Shown here: piece after piece, positions 26,713 to 35,302 of the stretch
Layout: the number at the start of each line of letters is the position of its first letter
Numbering within the stretch: position 1 is the stretch's first letter
From: Acinetobacter lwoffii
Lineage (GTDB): Bacteria > Pseudomonadota > Gammaproteobacteria > Pseudomonadales > Moraxellaceae
Assembly (NCBI GenBank): GCA_013530545.1
Contig: SPVA01000119.1
Coordinates: forward strand, 1 to 49,915
DNA: 49,915 nt
Direction: 5' to 3'
Notes under the pieces: generated by a model
Databases searched by the model: none
What the model saw: the letters and a program-made list of their open reading frames with translations, nothing else
Told to the model about the DNA's origin: nothing
Translations under genes and position numbers: made by a program

Positions 26713-27378
26713 TCATTTCATTTTTTGTATGCGTAAATTATCATAAATTTCAAATTTTACCGTCTGAGTTAGCGCGGCCTCGACCATAGTATGAGCCACC
26801 TGCTCGGCTATCACTGGCTTATACGCAAAACTATCCGGAATAAAACGCGATACTTTGTGGTAAACCTGCTGCGCGATATCTTCCAAAAAACGCTGCTCTG
26901 GACGTTCACCAATGAGCAATGAAGGTCGAATCAGGCTGATTCTGTCCAGAGTCAATGTTTGTACATATTCTTCCAGCTCACCTTTGACCCGATTATAGTA
27001 AAAATGAGATTGTGGATCGGCACCCATTGCACTCAGCAACAGGTAATGCGCTGAAGTTTGTTGTAACAGCTCTGCAAAGTGAGCATTTATGGTATAGTCA
27101 ATACTATAAAATGCCTGTTTGGATCCGGCCTTTTTCATGGTGCTGCCCAGGCAGCTAAAACCATGGCTATGCTTGCTGACATCCTGATCATTCAACATCA
27201 GGAAATCTTCCAGTACCAGTTGTTGAACTTTATCCAAAGCATCCAGATCATTTTGATGTTTTCTGACCACTGCAGTAATCTGCTGGCAAGTCGGCTCATC
27301 TTGCAAACGTTTTATCAGTTGTTTTCCCACCAAGCCGGTGGCACCTATCACGATGGGATGAGTCAGTGATTTAGTCAT
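26713..27378 (-). CDS. NAD(P)H-binding short-chain dehydrogenase-like protein
   Basis: The 221-residue protein has an N-terminal dinucleotide-binding Rossmann motif, HPIVIGATGLVGKQLIKRL. The order of further motifs (HGFSCLGSTMKKAGSKQAF, YLLLSAMGADPQSHFYYNRVKGELE, LIRPSLLIGER) is that of the atypical SDR branch containing HTATIP2/TIP30-like and NAD(P)H-binding proteins. The YNRVK sequence corresponds to the YxxxK active-site region. Upstream of rraA by 12 bases and probably cotranscribed. Substrate unknown. Confidence 0.85.
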   Translation of the reverse strand: MTKSLTHPIVIGATGLVGKQLIKRLQDEPTCQQITAVVRKHQNDLDALDKVQQLVLEDFLMLNDQDVSKHSHGFSCLGSTMKKAGSKQAFYSIDYTINAHFAELLQQTSAHYLLLSAMGADPQSHFYYNRVKGELEEYVQTLTLDRISLIRPSLLIGERPEQRFLEDIAQQVYHKVSRFIPDSFAYKPVIAEQVAHTMVEAALTQTVKFEIYDNLRIQKMK

Positions 27379-27467
27379 TTTTTATACGATCTCCTAGGTG
27401 GAATACTAATCTAACGTTTTCTTTAGAATTTTTCTGCATCTAAAATGTTGTCAAAGCATGTCAAGAC

Positions 27468-27496
27468 TTGACTTCGGTGCTTAGTTTAATCAAAAT
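27468..27496 (+). promoter_or_regulatory. Candidate sigma-70 promoter of rpsT
   Basis: TTGACT, 17 bases, CAAAAT, about 95 bases before the rpsT start. The -35 is close to consensus and the -10 is weaker. Confidence 0.4.
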
Positions 27497-27592
27497 ATGG
27501 CACTTGTTTACGGGCTGGTGATAATTCCTCTGATGTTGGTTTTCAGTTGAGTTTCAGCCCGCCCAGACCAATCTATTTCAAGGAGTGCACGA

Positions 27593-27862
27593 GTGGCAAA
27601 CTCTGCTCAAGCTAAAAAACGTGCTCGTCAAAACGTTAAAGCACGCAAACACAACGCAAGCTTGCGTTCTATGGTTCGTACCTATCTTAAACGCACATTA
27701 GCTGCTATCAGCACTAATGACTATGCAGTTGCTACTGAAGCGTACAAATCGCTTGTTCCAGTAATCGACCGTATGGCTGACAAAGGCATCATCCATAAAA
27801 ACAAAGCAGCTCGTCATAAGAGCCGCTTGAACGCGCAAGTTAAAGCATTAGCTTCTAACTAA
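27593..27862 (+). CDS. rpsT: 30S ribosomal protein S20
   Basis: S20 binds 16S rRNA early in assembly of the small subunit. The 89 residues are lysine- and alanine-rich and begin [20 protein letters not shown], which is diagnostic, and end [13 protein letters not shown]. Translation starts at GTG with an AAGGAG ribosome-binding site. A non-ATG start is also typical of rpsT in E. coli, where it takes part in autoregulation. It is monocistronic and closed by a strong terminator. Confidence 0.97.
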   Translation: MANSAQAKKRARQNVKARKHNASLRSMVRTYLKRTLAAISTNDYAVATEAYKSLVPVIDRMADKGIIHKNKAARHKSRLNAQVKALASN

Positions 27863-27871
27863 TCGCAAATG

Positions 27872-27899
27872 AAAAAAGCCCTTTTTTAGGGCTTTTTTT
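27872..27899 (+). terminator. rpsT terminator
   Basis: AAAAAAGCCC-(7)-GGGCTTTTTTT starts 10 bases after the stop codon. Confidence 0.9.
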
Positions 27900-28000
27900 G
27901 TGCCTGAAATTTCAAGAAATCAGAAAAACAATCCGTTTAGATGCCCCTCATCCTGCCAATACGATGAGATAAAAAAATAAGTCGCACCTCCCTTTTTAGA

Positions 28001-28126
28001 TTATTGATCTTTATCCATAGAGGATGGCGAAGTGGTTTTATCCTGTTTCGTATTGTCAGTGTCCCGCTTTTGACATGCGGTTAAACCCAGAATCGCGATC
28101 AGGCTAAAAATTGTGATAATTTTCAT
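28001..28126 (-). CDS. Very small lipoprotein, 41 residues
   Basis: A short frame on the minus strand begins MKIITIFSLIAILGLTACQ, a complete lipoprotein signal peptide with lipobox LTAC and the lipidated Cys at residue 18. The remaining 23 residues (QKRDTDNTKQDKTTSPSSMDKDQ, shown only in outline here) are charged and polar, with no folded domain. A GAGGAAA ribosome-binding site lies six bases before the ATG, which strongly supports translation. It would give a short acylated peptide in the envelope, like entericidin- or Lpp-sized lipopeptides, but without sequence similarity I can name. Function unknown. Confidence 0.7.
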   Translation of the reverse strand: MKIITIFSLIAILGLTACQKRDTDNTKQDKTTSPSSMDKDQ

Positions 28127-28313
28127 AGTTTTTCCTCAAGATGAATATTTCTATATTTATTAAGCATAGATAATTTTTATACTTACATTATTGAATTTTC
28201 ACCCTATAAATGTAAAAGAAGCAGTTTAGAATTTATTTTTATCGTTTTAGCCTGACTTTTATTGAATGATCAATATGAAAGGCCACATCCTTTTTATAAT
28301 TTTTAACTCCCCA

Positions 28314-28349
28314 ATAAAAAAACTCAATTGCTTCGAACAATTGAGTTTT
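28314..28349 (-). terminator. Terminator of the histidine phosphatase gene
   Basis: AAAACTCAATTG-(7)-CAATTGAGTTTT is a perfect 12-base stem with a T-run on the minus strand, 18 bases after the stop. Confidence 0.85.
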
Positions 28350-28366
28350 GAATAGATCAACTTGAT

Positions 28367-29107
28367 TTAAGAAAGTTGGGAACGTTTAAAATCGGCAATA
28401 TCCAGTTCGTGTACCTGTCCGCGCCAGATCCATTTCAGTTTGGATTCCAGGAATACATCACCTTCAAACCAGACAAACAGACCTTCCATCATTTTTGGCC
28501 AGTCTTCCCGACTGACATCCTGACGCCCTGACATCACTGCAATCATCGCTGCCAAAATGGTGTCGTGACTAACGGCCAAACTTAGCCCATATTTATTTTG
28601 TGGATGGGTGTTGTAAATCAGTTCTAGTACATCCACTACGCCATGAATCGGCTGTTTCATCCCCGGCAAGGCATTATTGACAAAACTGTTAATAAAACCG
28701 AGCGCACCTTGCTTGGCAAAATAAGGCCCTGCTTTTTGAATATCCAGCACAAAGCTGCCAGGCTCCACTAGAAGTCCCTGTTCAATAATTTCAATACGAT
28801 GGGTATTCTGCTCAGGGGTAACTGCATCTGCCCCCTCAATCATCAATGCAGCGGTATCAATACAACGCTGAATCGGACTTGAAATACAGTGATGAATCAC
28901 ACGATCGGTTTGATCAGCCAGATAAGCACCCCATTCCTGCGCCAGATCCCGCCCCTGATTGGTCAGTTGCAGATCATAGCCTGCCAAACCCTGCCCCGGA
29001 ACCTCCTCACGAATCGAATGCCGTGTGAATAAGGTGACAGGCGTTTGTACATCGGGCAATAAATCAATTGCACTCAACATACTCGGTGGAAGCAGTTTCA
29101 GGGACAC
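28367..29107 (-). CDS. Histidine phosphatase family protein
   Basis: The 246-residue protein belongs to the branch-2-like histidine phosphatases: the N-terminal LFTRHSIREE carries the RH catalytic motif, the second Arg is in HCISSPIQRCIDTAALM, and the second catalytic His is in LAVSHDTILAAM. There is no signal peptide, so it should be cytoplasmic. The start shown is GTG; an ATG nine codons later is possible and neither has a convincing ribosome-binding site. It may dephosphorylate a small metabolite or protein; the substrate is not evident. Its neighbour cysQ, on the same strand 62 bases upstream, is also a phosphatase. Confidence 0.82.
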   Translation of the reverse strand: MSLKLLPPSMLSAIDLLPDVQTPVTLFTRHSIREEVPGQGLAGYDLQLTNQGRDLAQEWGAYLADQTDRVIHHCISSPIQRCIDTAALMIEGADAVTPEQNTHRIEIIEQGLLVEPGSFVLDIQKAGPYFAKQGALGFINSFVNNALPGMKQPIHGVVDVLELIYNTHPQNKYGLSLAVSHDTILAAMIAVMSGRQDVSREDWPKMMEGLFVWFEGDVFLESKLKWIWRGQVHELDIADFKRSQLS

Positions 29108-29169
29108 GTTACAGCCAACTCTGGATTGGTAATAGGTTAAGCACCACTATAACACGCTCAGAATTTTGC

Positions 29170-30021
29170 TCAATGCTCGGCCTGCATGTCAGAAACCGCC
29201 TGCAATGCAATAATTTTCATATCATTATTCTTATAAGCAATGAATCCGCCATTCAGCAAAGTATCCCGATGATTATAAATAAATGGACGGCCTTCTAAAT
29301 CGACCAGACCACCACCAATCCGTTCGAGCATACATTGACCAGCGCTGGTATCCCATTCCGAGGTCGGATGAAAACGTGGATAGATATCCACCTGATCTTC
29401 CAGCATCATGCAAAATTTATAAGCGCTGCCCGCTTTAAACTCTGTGTAGTCCGTGAGCTTGGCCAAACTTTGCAAATACTCCAGATATTTTGGTTTCTGC
29501 TGGCTACTTTGGCTCAATCCCACAGCAATCGTTTTAGTAGTTTCAAGCATTTCATAAGCAAACCATGTCATCTTTTGGATATCATATTTATAAGGCAAGC
29601 CCTGCTCAGGACAGAAATAAATCAGTTGCTGCTCCGGAACCGCCAATATGGCAAAAGTGGTCAAACTGCCTCTGACCAGACTCAAATTAATGGTAAATTC
29701 GGGGCGCTGGTGCAGAAATTCCTTGGTACCATCTAGCGGATCCAGTAACCAGAATTCTGACCATGAGCGGCGTTCATGTTCCTGTCCTTCTTCAGACAAT
29801 AAAGGCAAACTTGAAATCTCTGCCAAAGCTTGGGTCAGATAAGTATCGACCCGAAAATCTGCCTGAGTCACCGGAGAATTATCATTTTTTTTGATGACAT
29901 CAAAAGCCGCACCAGAACAATAACGCTGATATTCTTCTCGCAAAATTTCACAGGCTTGTGTCAAAATGGGCACAAACTGCAAAATCATCGGATCTTGTGG
30001 TGCTGCTGTTGCTTTAAACAT
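29170..30021 (-). CDS. cysQ: 3'(2'),5'-bisphosphate nucleotidase CysQ
   Basis: CysQ removes phosphate from PAP, the by-product of PAPS reduction and of phosphopantetheine transfer, relieving inhibition in sulfur metabolism. It is a Mg-dependent, Li-sensitive inositol-monophosphatase-fold enzyme. From the ATG at 30021 it has 283 residues; AGG six bases upstream supports this start over one 63 bases earlier. Motifs are LLSEEGQEH, LLDPLDGTKEF and TSEWDTSAGQCMLE, which give the metal-binding acidic residues. Its start codon is only 13 bases from the divergent HAD-hydrolase start. Confidence 0.92.
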   Translation of the reverse strand: MFKATAAPQDPMILQFVPILTQACEILREEYQRYCSGAAFDVIKKNDNSPVTQADFRVDTYLTQALAEISSLPLLSEEGQEHERRSWSEFWLLDPLDGTKEFLHQRPEFTINLSLVRGSLTTFAILAVPEQQLIYFCPEQGLPYKYDIQKMTWFAYEMLETTKTIAVGLSQSSQQKPKYLEYLQSLAKLTDYTEFKAGSAYKFCMMLEDQVDIYPRFHPTSEWDTSAGQCMLERIGGGLVDLEGRPFIYNHRDTLLNGGFIAYKNNDMKIIALQAVSDMQAEH

Positions 30022-30034
30022 AGAAAACCTAAAT

Positions 30035-30721
30035 ATGTCAAAATGCTCTGAAAAACCTACCATAATTTTTGATATGGATGGCACTTTACTTGATCTTGCC
30101 TATGATGATTTCATCTGGAACGAGTTATTGCCTGTGCGTTATGCTGCTACACATGGCTGTAGCCTGGAACAAAGCCAGACGACACTCTATGCATTCTATC
30201 AGGAACATAATCATACCTTAAACTGGTACTCTTCACGCTTCTGGACGGCTAAAGTCGAAGTCGATGTTCTGGCGATGCAAATTGAACATAAAGATAAAGT
30301 CGCCTTGCGCCCGCACTGTCTTGAATTGCTCGATTATCTTAAAAATAATGGCTACCCGATCTGGCTAGCTACCAATGCCGACTGCGCGGGTCTAGCATTT
30401 AAACTGGATCATTTAAATTTAAGAGATTATTTCGATGTCATCGTCAGTTCAGAAACGATCGGACACGCCAAAGAATTTGTCGAATTCTGGCAAGGCCTGA
30501 ATGCACTGCATCCATTTGATCCTGCACATGCTTATTTTATTGATGATACCGAAAAAGTCCTGAATGGCGCCCAAACCTATGGCATTCAGAACCTGTTCAG
30601 CATCCAGCAACCCTCTTCAGCTAAAGTAGCACGCCAGACTTGTAATTACCCGATGCTGCACCAATTAACAGATTTAATCACTCATTTAAATCAGGCTGAG
30701 GTAGAAAAAAAATATGCGTAA
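30035..30721 (+). CDS. HAD-family hydrolase, YrfG-like GMP/IMP nucleotidase
   Basis: The HAD phosphatase has the nucleophile motif IIFDMDGTLLDL near the N-terminus, motif II in WLATNADCAGLAF and motif IV in AYFIDDTEKVLNGA. From the ATG at 30035 it has 228 residues, near the 222 of E. coli YrfG, which hydrolyses GMP and IMP; DLAYDDFIWNELLP after the DxD motif fits that group. An ATG at 29966 would add 23 residues that overlap the antisense cysQ start region. It overlaps the next gene, hslR, by eight bases, as yrfG and hslR also neighbour each other in E. coli. Confidence 0.87.
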   Translation: MSKCSEKPTIIFDMDGTLLDLAYDDFIWNELLPVRYAATHGCSLEQSQTTLYAFYQEHNHTLNWYSSRFWTAKVEVDVLAMQIEHKDKVALRPHCLELLDYLKNNGYPIWLATNADCAGLAFKLDHLNLRDYFDVIVSSETIGHAKEFVEFWQGLNALHPFDPAHAYFIDDTEKVLNGAQTYGIQNLFSIQQPSSAKVARQTCNYPMLHQLTDLITHLNQAEVEKKYA

Positions 30722-31154
30722 ATCGTCTTTACCCGAAGATGCGGTAGGCATGCGTATAGACAAATGGCTGTGGGCAGCACGGTTTTTTAAAACCCGCTCG
30801 ATTGCCAAACATGCGATTGAAGGTGGCAAAGTCCATCACAATGGTGAACGTGTCAAGGTATCGCGCGAAGTCCGTGTCGGTATGGAACTGACGATTCAGC
30901 AAGGCATCGACAAAAAAACCGTGCTGGTTAAGGAACTTTCTGATGTTCGTGGACCTGCACCCGTGGCACGAAAACTGTATGAAGAAACCGAAGTCAGTAT
31001 TGCGCGCCGGGAATTGATTACGTCACAAAGAAAGTTGCATAATCTAGCTCGTCCCGACCATCGTCCAAGCAAGAAAGATCGTCGTGATATCAGTAGATTT
31101 AAAAATGAAAATAGTCAGAGTTTCGATCAGTCATGGTCCTATAATGACGATTAA
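30714..31154 (+). CDS. hslR: Heat shock protein 15, S4-domain RNA-binding protein
   Basis: Hsp15 binds free 50S subunits carrying nascent chains and rescues them after translation errors. The 146-residue protein has an N-terminal S4 RNA-binding domain (MRIDKWLWAARFFKTRSIAKHAIEGGKVHHNGERVK) and a basic C-terminal tail (RPDHRPSKKDRRDISRFK). E. coli HslR is 133 residues. It overlaps the end of the yrfG-like gene by eight bases, so translation is coupled. Confidence 0.93.
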   Translation: MRKSSLPEDAVGMRIDKWLWAARFFKTRSIAKHAIEGGKVHHNGERVKVSREVRVGMELTIQQGIDKKTVLVKELSDVRGPAPVARKLYEETEVSIARRELITSQRKLHNLARPDHRPSKKDRRDISRFKNENSQSFDQSWSYNDD

Positions 31155-31266
31155 ATTTAAGCGTCAGAATATGTCGTACATGCGCTGACTTTTATAGAAC
31201 ACTAGGGAAAATTCTGTCACTATACACCTGTGGAACAAAGCTCTAATTTAAGACATCCACTTGAGT

Positions 31267-31277
31267 ACTAACTTAGT
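31267..31277. promoter_or_regulatory. Short inverted repeat in the recA leader
   Basis: ACTAA-C-TTAGT ends 22 bases before the recA start codon. No CTGT-N8-ACAG LexA box is visible between hslR and recA. This agrees with the known absence of LexA in Acinetobacter. Confidence 0.3.
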
Positions 31278-31299
31278 GACATCGTATTGAGGTTGTAAG

Positions 31300-32343
31300 A
31301 TGGATGAGAATAAAAACAAGGCGCTCAACGCTGCCTTAAGCCAGATTGAAAAACAGTTTGGTAAAAATACAGTAATGCGTCTTGGTGACAATACCGTTCA
31401 GGCAGTTGAAGCCGTGTCTACAGGTTCTTTAACGCTGGATATCGCGCTCGGTATTGGTGGTTTACCAAAAGGTCGTATCGTCGAGATCTATGGTCCTGAA
31501 TCTTCAGGTAAAACCACAATGACATTGCAAGCAATTGCAGAGTGTCAGAAAGCAGGCGGTACGTGTGCATTTATCGATGCGGAACACGCACTTGATCCTC
31601 AATATGCGCGCAAACTTGGCGTAGATATCGACAATCTGCTGGTATCGCAACCGGATCACGGTGAACAGGCACTTGAAATTGCAGACATGCTGGTACGTTC
31701 TGGCGCGATCGACATGATCGTTGTCGATTCTGTTGCTGCATTGACACCACGTGCCGAAATTGAAGGCGAAATGGGTGACTCGCATATGGGTCTGCAAGCC
31801 CGTTTGATGAGCCAGGCACTGCGTAAAATTACCGGTAATGCCAAACGCTCAAACTGTATGGTGATCTTCATTAACCAGATTCGTATGAAGATTGGCGTCA
31901 TGTTTGGTAGCCCGGAAACCACAACCGGTGGTAATGCACTGAAATTCTATGCCTCTGTTCGCTTGGACATCCGTCGTATTGGCCAAGTGAAAGAAGGTGA
32001 CGAGATTGTTGGTTCTGAAACCAAAGTCAAGGTCGTGAAAAACAAAATGGCGCCTCCGTTTAAAGAAGCTTTATTCCAGATTCTTTATGGCAAAGGTGTT
32101 AACCATCTAGGTGAATTGATCGACCTTGCTGTACAGCAAGAAATCGTGCAGAAAGCTGGTGCGTGGTATTCTTATCAAGGCGACAAAATTGGCCAGGGTA
32201 AGAACAACACCATCCGTTATCTGGAAGAGCATAAAGAAATGGCTCAGACGATTGAAAAACTGATTCGTGACCAGCTTCTGACTAAAGCAGTGGTTGTTGA
32301 AGAAGACGATAGCAAGGAAGAACCTGACTTTTTAGATGCATGA
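31300..32343 (+). CDS. recA: Recombinase RecA
   Basis: RecA forms filaments on single-stranded DNA, promotes strand exchange and acts as co-protease in the DNA-damage response. The 347 residues contain the Walker [10 protein letters not shown], Walker [13 protein letters not shown], the DNA-binding loops ([37 protein letters not shown]) and the acidic C-terminal tail [14 protein letters not shown]. The ribosome-binding site is GAGG. A GC-rich hairpin between recA and recX suggests that recX is made by read-through. Confidence 0.98.
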   Translation: MDENKNKALNAALSQIEKQFGKNTVMRLGDNTVQAVEAVSTGSLTLDIALGIGGLPKGRIVEIYGPESSGKTTMTLQAIAECQKAGGTCAFIDAEHALDPQYARKLGVDIDNLLVSQPDHGEQALEIADMLVRSGAIDMIVVDSVAALTPRAEIEGEMGDSHMGLQARLMSQALRKITGNAKRSNCMVIFINQIRMKIGVMFGSPETTTGGNALKFYASVRLDIRRIGQVKEGDEIVGSETKVKVVKNKMAPPFKEALFQILYGKGVNHLGELIDLAVQQEIVQKAGAWYSYQGDKIGQGKNNTIRYLEEHKEMAQTIEKLIRDQLLTKAVVVEEDDSKEEPDFLDA

Positions 32344-32381
32344 TCTTATTAGATGCATCATCTTTAAACGTCAATACACAG

Positions 32382-32404
32382 CGCCCTCCGGGGCGTTTTG
32401 TTAT
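32382..32404 (+). terminator. recA terminator, upstream of recX
   Basis: CGCCC-TCCG-GGGCG followed by TTTTGTTATT, 38 bases after the recA stop codon. It probably lowers but does not abolish transcription into recX. Confidence 0.7.
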
Positions 32405-32434
32405 TATATAGGGAATCTAAAATCCGAGAGAATC

Positions 32435-33052
32435 ATGTCAGACGCGAAATTCAGCAAACTGCTCGATTATGAAACTTTAAAACAGCAATTTGGTGATACT
32501 GAAGATCAAGCTCAACCTGCAAAAAGTGCGATCCAAGACGCTCCTGAATTTGATCCTGAAGAACGTTTGTTTTCCTCTACCCCAACTCAGGATGAGAAGA
32601 AACCGGGACTGACAGGCTCACGCTTACGTTCTTATGCCTTTGCCGTACTGACGCGCAAGGAATATTCCAAAGCCGAACTGATCGAGAAACTAGCCCTCTA
32701 TGCAGAGCATCGTGATGAAGTTATTAACCTGGTTGAAGAACTGTCCCGTGAGAACTATCAAAGTGATCAGCGCGTGGCGGAAACCATGTTGTCGAGTCAA
32801 AAGCGTAAAGGTAAAGGTCCCAATCAAATTAAAATGAAACTCAAGAGCAAAAAGATTGATACTGCTCTGATTTCAGAAGAACTCAAGGAAACCGACTGGG
32901 TTCAACAAGCCTATGAACTAAAAGTCAAAAAATATGGGACTGAGGTCAGTGAAGACCTGAAGCTCAAAGCCAAACAGATCCGTTTTCTAATGTATCGTGG
33001 TTTTGAAATGGATGCGATTATCAAGGCGATTAACCGTAAAGCAGAAGATTAA
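32435..33052 (+). CDS. recX: Regulatory protein RecX
   Basis: RecX binds RecA filaments and limits their activity. From the ATG at 32435 the protein has 205 residues: an acidic, flexible N-terminus of about 55 residues, then the RecX triple three-helix repeats (LRSYAFAVLTRKEYSKAELIEKL, ENYQSDQRVAETMLSSQKRKGKGPNQIKMKLKSKKID, KAKQIRFLMYRGFEMDAIIKAI). An upstream in-frame ATG at 32336 runs through the recA terminator and is not credible. The position immediately after recA is the classical one. Confidence 0.93.
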   Translation: MSDAKFSKLLDYETLKQQFGDTEDQAQPAKSAIQDAPEFDPEERLFSSTPTQDEKKPGLTGSRLRSYAFAVLTRKEYSKAELIEKLALYAEHRDEVINLVEELSRENYQSDQRVAETMLSSQKRKGKGPNQIKMKLKSKKIDTALISEELKETDWVQQAYELKVKKYGTEVSEDLKLKAKQIRFLMYRGFEMDAIIKAINRKAED

Positions 33053-33256
33053 TTCTTATCTTCTTTGAAAGTCTTAATGCACGTATAAGTATATTGGTTA
33101 TTTATCCAATATTAGCTGCAAAATAAAGCACGACATAAAATAATAATGATCTGAATCATTAAAATAATAAGATAGTGCTGTTTGATGACATTGAAAAAGG
33201 AATGATATTTGAGAATAGAAAACTGCGAATTCGCATTGTTATTATAATAAGAATAT

Positions 33257-33370
<114 letters not shown>

Positions 33371-33382
33371 TTACAAAAACAG

Positions 33383-33410
33383 AGTATAGAGATTTTTAAT
33401 CAAGTTGCAA
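33383..33410 (-). promoter_or_regulatory. Promoter of the 4.5S RNA gene
   Basis: On the minus strand TTGCAA, 16 bases, TATACT, positioned so that transcription starts a few bases before the mature 5' end. Confidence 0.6.
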
Positions 33411-33655
33411 GCCTTGTTCCGCAAAATAATCCCTTAAGCTATCCGTTTGATTATTTTAAAAACAATATTGATATTTCTGCTGATTTTTAGGGGATCTTCA
33501 CAATCAATCCATCAACACTCAGATTCACATGATCTTTGTAAAACCTTGTTGCATTTTCTAAAAATGCCGTTTTTAATGTGTGCAATGTATATGAATGATC
33601 TACTTTGAAAAGATGAGCAGCGGATCCGCATCTCACAAAGAATTATGGAAATTTT

Positions 33656-34453
33656 ATGATGTTTAAAAAGACCGTATTGTGTGTAGTGACAGCACTCTTT
33701 ACCACACCTCTATTTGCCAATATTCCGATTGAATCGCGCGGCTTGAGCCAAGCTACAAATCAAACCGCAGTAAATACCCCAGCGGCAATTGCGGCTGGTG
33801 CAACTCCAGCAGTTCAAACCAATACCAGCTGGCAAATCATGCAAAAGAACCAGCAGCTCGAGAATGACCTGCGGATTTTGCGCGGTAAAATGGAAGAACA
33901 GGAAAATGAGATTGAACGGCTCAAAAATGAACTGACCAATCGTTATGCCGATCTCGATCAGCGTCTCGAACTATTGCAGCAAAAAATTGAACCTGCTGAA
34001 GACAATCCAACGGAGGAAAACCCACAGGATACTGCACCCAGCCTAAACACAAATAAGGTCAATACAGCAAGCAGCGGAAAGCAACCTGCTGAGCTAGAAA
34101 AGGCAGCTTATACCGTGGCTTTAGATGCTTATAAAAATGGCGGTGCAGCCAAAGCCATTGCACCGATGCAAAATTTTATTAAAAATAATCCGAATAGTGT
34201 TTATATCAGCAATGCCTATTTCTGGTTAGCGGAATTCAATCTGGCGATTGACCCACCAAAATTTGATGAAGCGAAACGCAATTATCTGATTGTCGTTGAC
34301 CGCTATCCAAATTCTGCGAAAGCCTCCACTGCCCTGTATCAGCTTTATAACATCAGCAAAGATGTTGAAAAGAATGCTACGCTTGCATCGCAATACAAAA
34401 CAAAGCTATTGAAGAATTACCCGAAAGCTGAGGAAATAAAATTTCTTAAGTAA
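33656..34453 (+). CDS. CpoB/YbgF-like periplasmic TPR protein
   Basis: The 265-residue protein begins with a signal peptide (MFKKTVLCVVTALFTTPLFA). A coiled coil follows at about residues 65-115 (NQQLENDLRILRGKMEEQE), then a P/E/T-rich linker and C-terminal TPR repeats (YTVALDAYKNGGAAKAIAPMQNFIKNNPNS; YFWLAEFNLAIDPPKFDEAKRNYLIVVDRYPNS). This is the domain order and length of CpoB (YbgF, 263), which coordinates Tol-Pal action with peptidoglycan synthesis by PBP1B. The tol-pal genes are not beside it here, so the assignment rests on domains only. ATG at 33656 or 33659; GGAA lies upstream. Confidence 0.75.
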   Translation: MMFKKTVLCVVTALFTTPLFANIPIESRGLSQATNQTAVNTPAAIAAGATPAVQTNTSWQIMQKNQQLENDLRILRGKMEEQENEIERLKNELTNRYADLDQRLELLQQKIEPAEDNPTEENPQDTAPSLNTNKVNTASSGKQPAELEKAAYTVALDAYKNGGAAKAIAPMQNFIKNNPNSVYISNAYFWLAEFNLAIDPPKFDEAKRNYLIVVDRYPNSAKASTALYQLYNISKDVEKNATLASQYKTKLLKNYPKAEEIKFLK

Positions 34454-34471
34454 AATAGAAATTTCCAAAAT

Positions 34472-34499
34472 AAAAAAGACACCATAGGGTGTCTTTTTT
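34472..34499. terminator. Bidirectional terminator between the cpoB-like gene and lpxA
   Basis: AAAAAAGACACC-(4)-GGTGTCTTTTTT between convergent genes; it also ends the long envelope operon. Confidence 0.85.
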
Positions 34500-34513
34500 A
34501 TTGCCTCAAACAT

Positions 34514-35302
34514 CTAGCGCACAATGCCGCGCTTCGACTGTTCAAGAGAATCGATTAAACGCTGTACCTCAGCCACTTCAGGCAAAATTCCTGTACGGAT
34601 CTGCTCGATTGCTTCCTGAGTCGTTAAACCTGATTTATAAATCAGTTTAAAGGCATCACGTAAACCGCTGATTACGGTCTTCGACCAGCCTTTACGACGC
34701 ATACCTTCAATGTTCATGGCAAATGCATGCGCAGGATTACCTGAAACCATTACATAGGCCGGTACATCTTTCAGAATTAGTGATGCCCCACCAATCATGC
34801 TATAAGAATCAATCTTACAGAACTGATGAATGCCTGAGTTTCCGCCAATGACGACATAGTCCCCGACATGCACATGTCCAGCCACACCGACGTTATTGGC
34901 AAAGATATTATAATCCCCGACCATACAGTCATGCGCAATATGCGTATTGACCATAAGCAGGTTATGACTACCAATCTTGGTCAGGCTCTGGTCCTGAACC
35001 GTACCACGATGCAAACTGCAATGCTCACGAATCTTGTTGTGATCGCCAATCTCAAGCCAGGTTTCTTCACCGGCATACTTAAGATCCTGACACACCTCGC
35101 CTACACTGGCGAACTGGAAAATTTCATTATATTCACCTATACGCGTATAGCCACCCACCACAACGTGTGAATGAAGTTTGCTACCCGCACCAATAGTGAC
35201 ATTTGGCCCGATAATACAATATGGGCCAATTTCTACATCAGCAGCAATGACTGCTGATGGGTCAATAATGGCAGTTGGATGAATAAGGGGATTATTGCTC
35301 AT
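34514..35302 (-). CDS. lpxA: UDP-N-acetylglucosamine O-acyltransferase LpxA
   Basis: LpxA attaches the first 3-hydroxyacyl chain from ACP to UDP-GlcNAc, the first step of lipid A synthesis, in the cytoplasm. From the ATG at 35302 the protein has 262 residues, as in E. coli. It shows left-handed beta-helix hexapeptide repeats (IHPTAIIDPSAVIAADVEIG) and the catalytic His124 in HIAHDCMVGD. An upstream in-frame start would lie within fabZ. Its ATG overlaps the fabZ stop as ATGA, so the two are coupled. It is the last gene of the operon here; lpxB and rnhB, which often follow, are absent. Confidence 0.97.
   Translation of the reverse strand: MSNNPLIHPTAIIDPSAVIAADVEIGPYCIIGPNVTIGAGSKLHSHVVVGGYTRIGEYNEIFQFASVGEVCQDLKYAGEETWLEIGDHNKIREHCSLHRGTVQDQSLTKIGSHNLLMVNTHIAHDCMVGDYNIFANNVGVAGHVHVGDYVVIGGNSGIHQFCKIDSYSMIGGASLILKDVPAYVMVSGNPAHAFAMNIEGMRRKGWSKTVISGLRDAFKLIYKSGLTTQEAIEQIRTGILPEVAEVQRLIDSLEQSKRGIVR

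Noticed and set aside
29966..30034. Longer N-terminus for the YrfG-like protein
   Set aside because: The extra 23 residues are antisense to the cysQ start and do not resemble the family, whose sequence begins just before the IIFDMDGTLLDL motif.
31155..31299. LexA box upstream of recA
   Set aside because: No CTGT-N8-ACAG-like palindrome is present.
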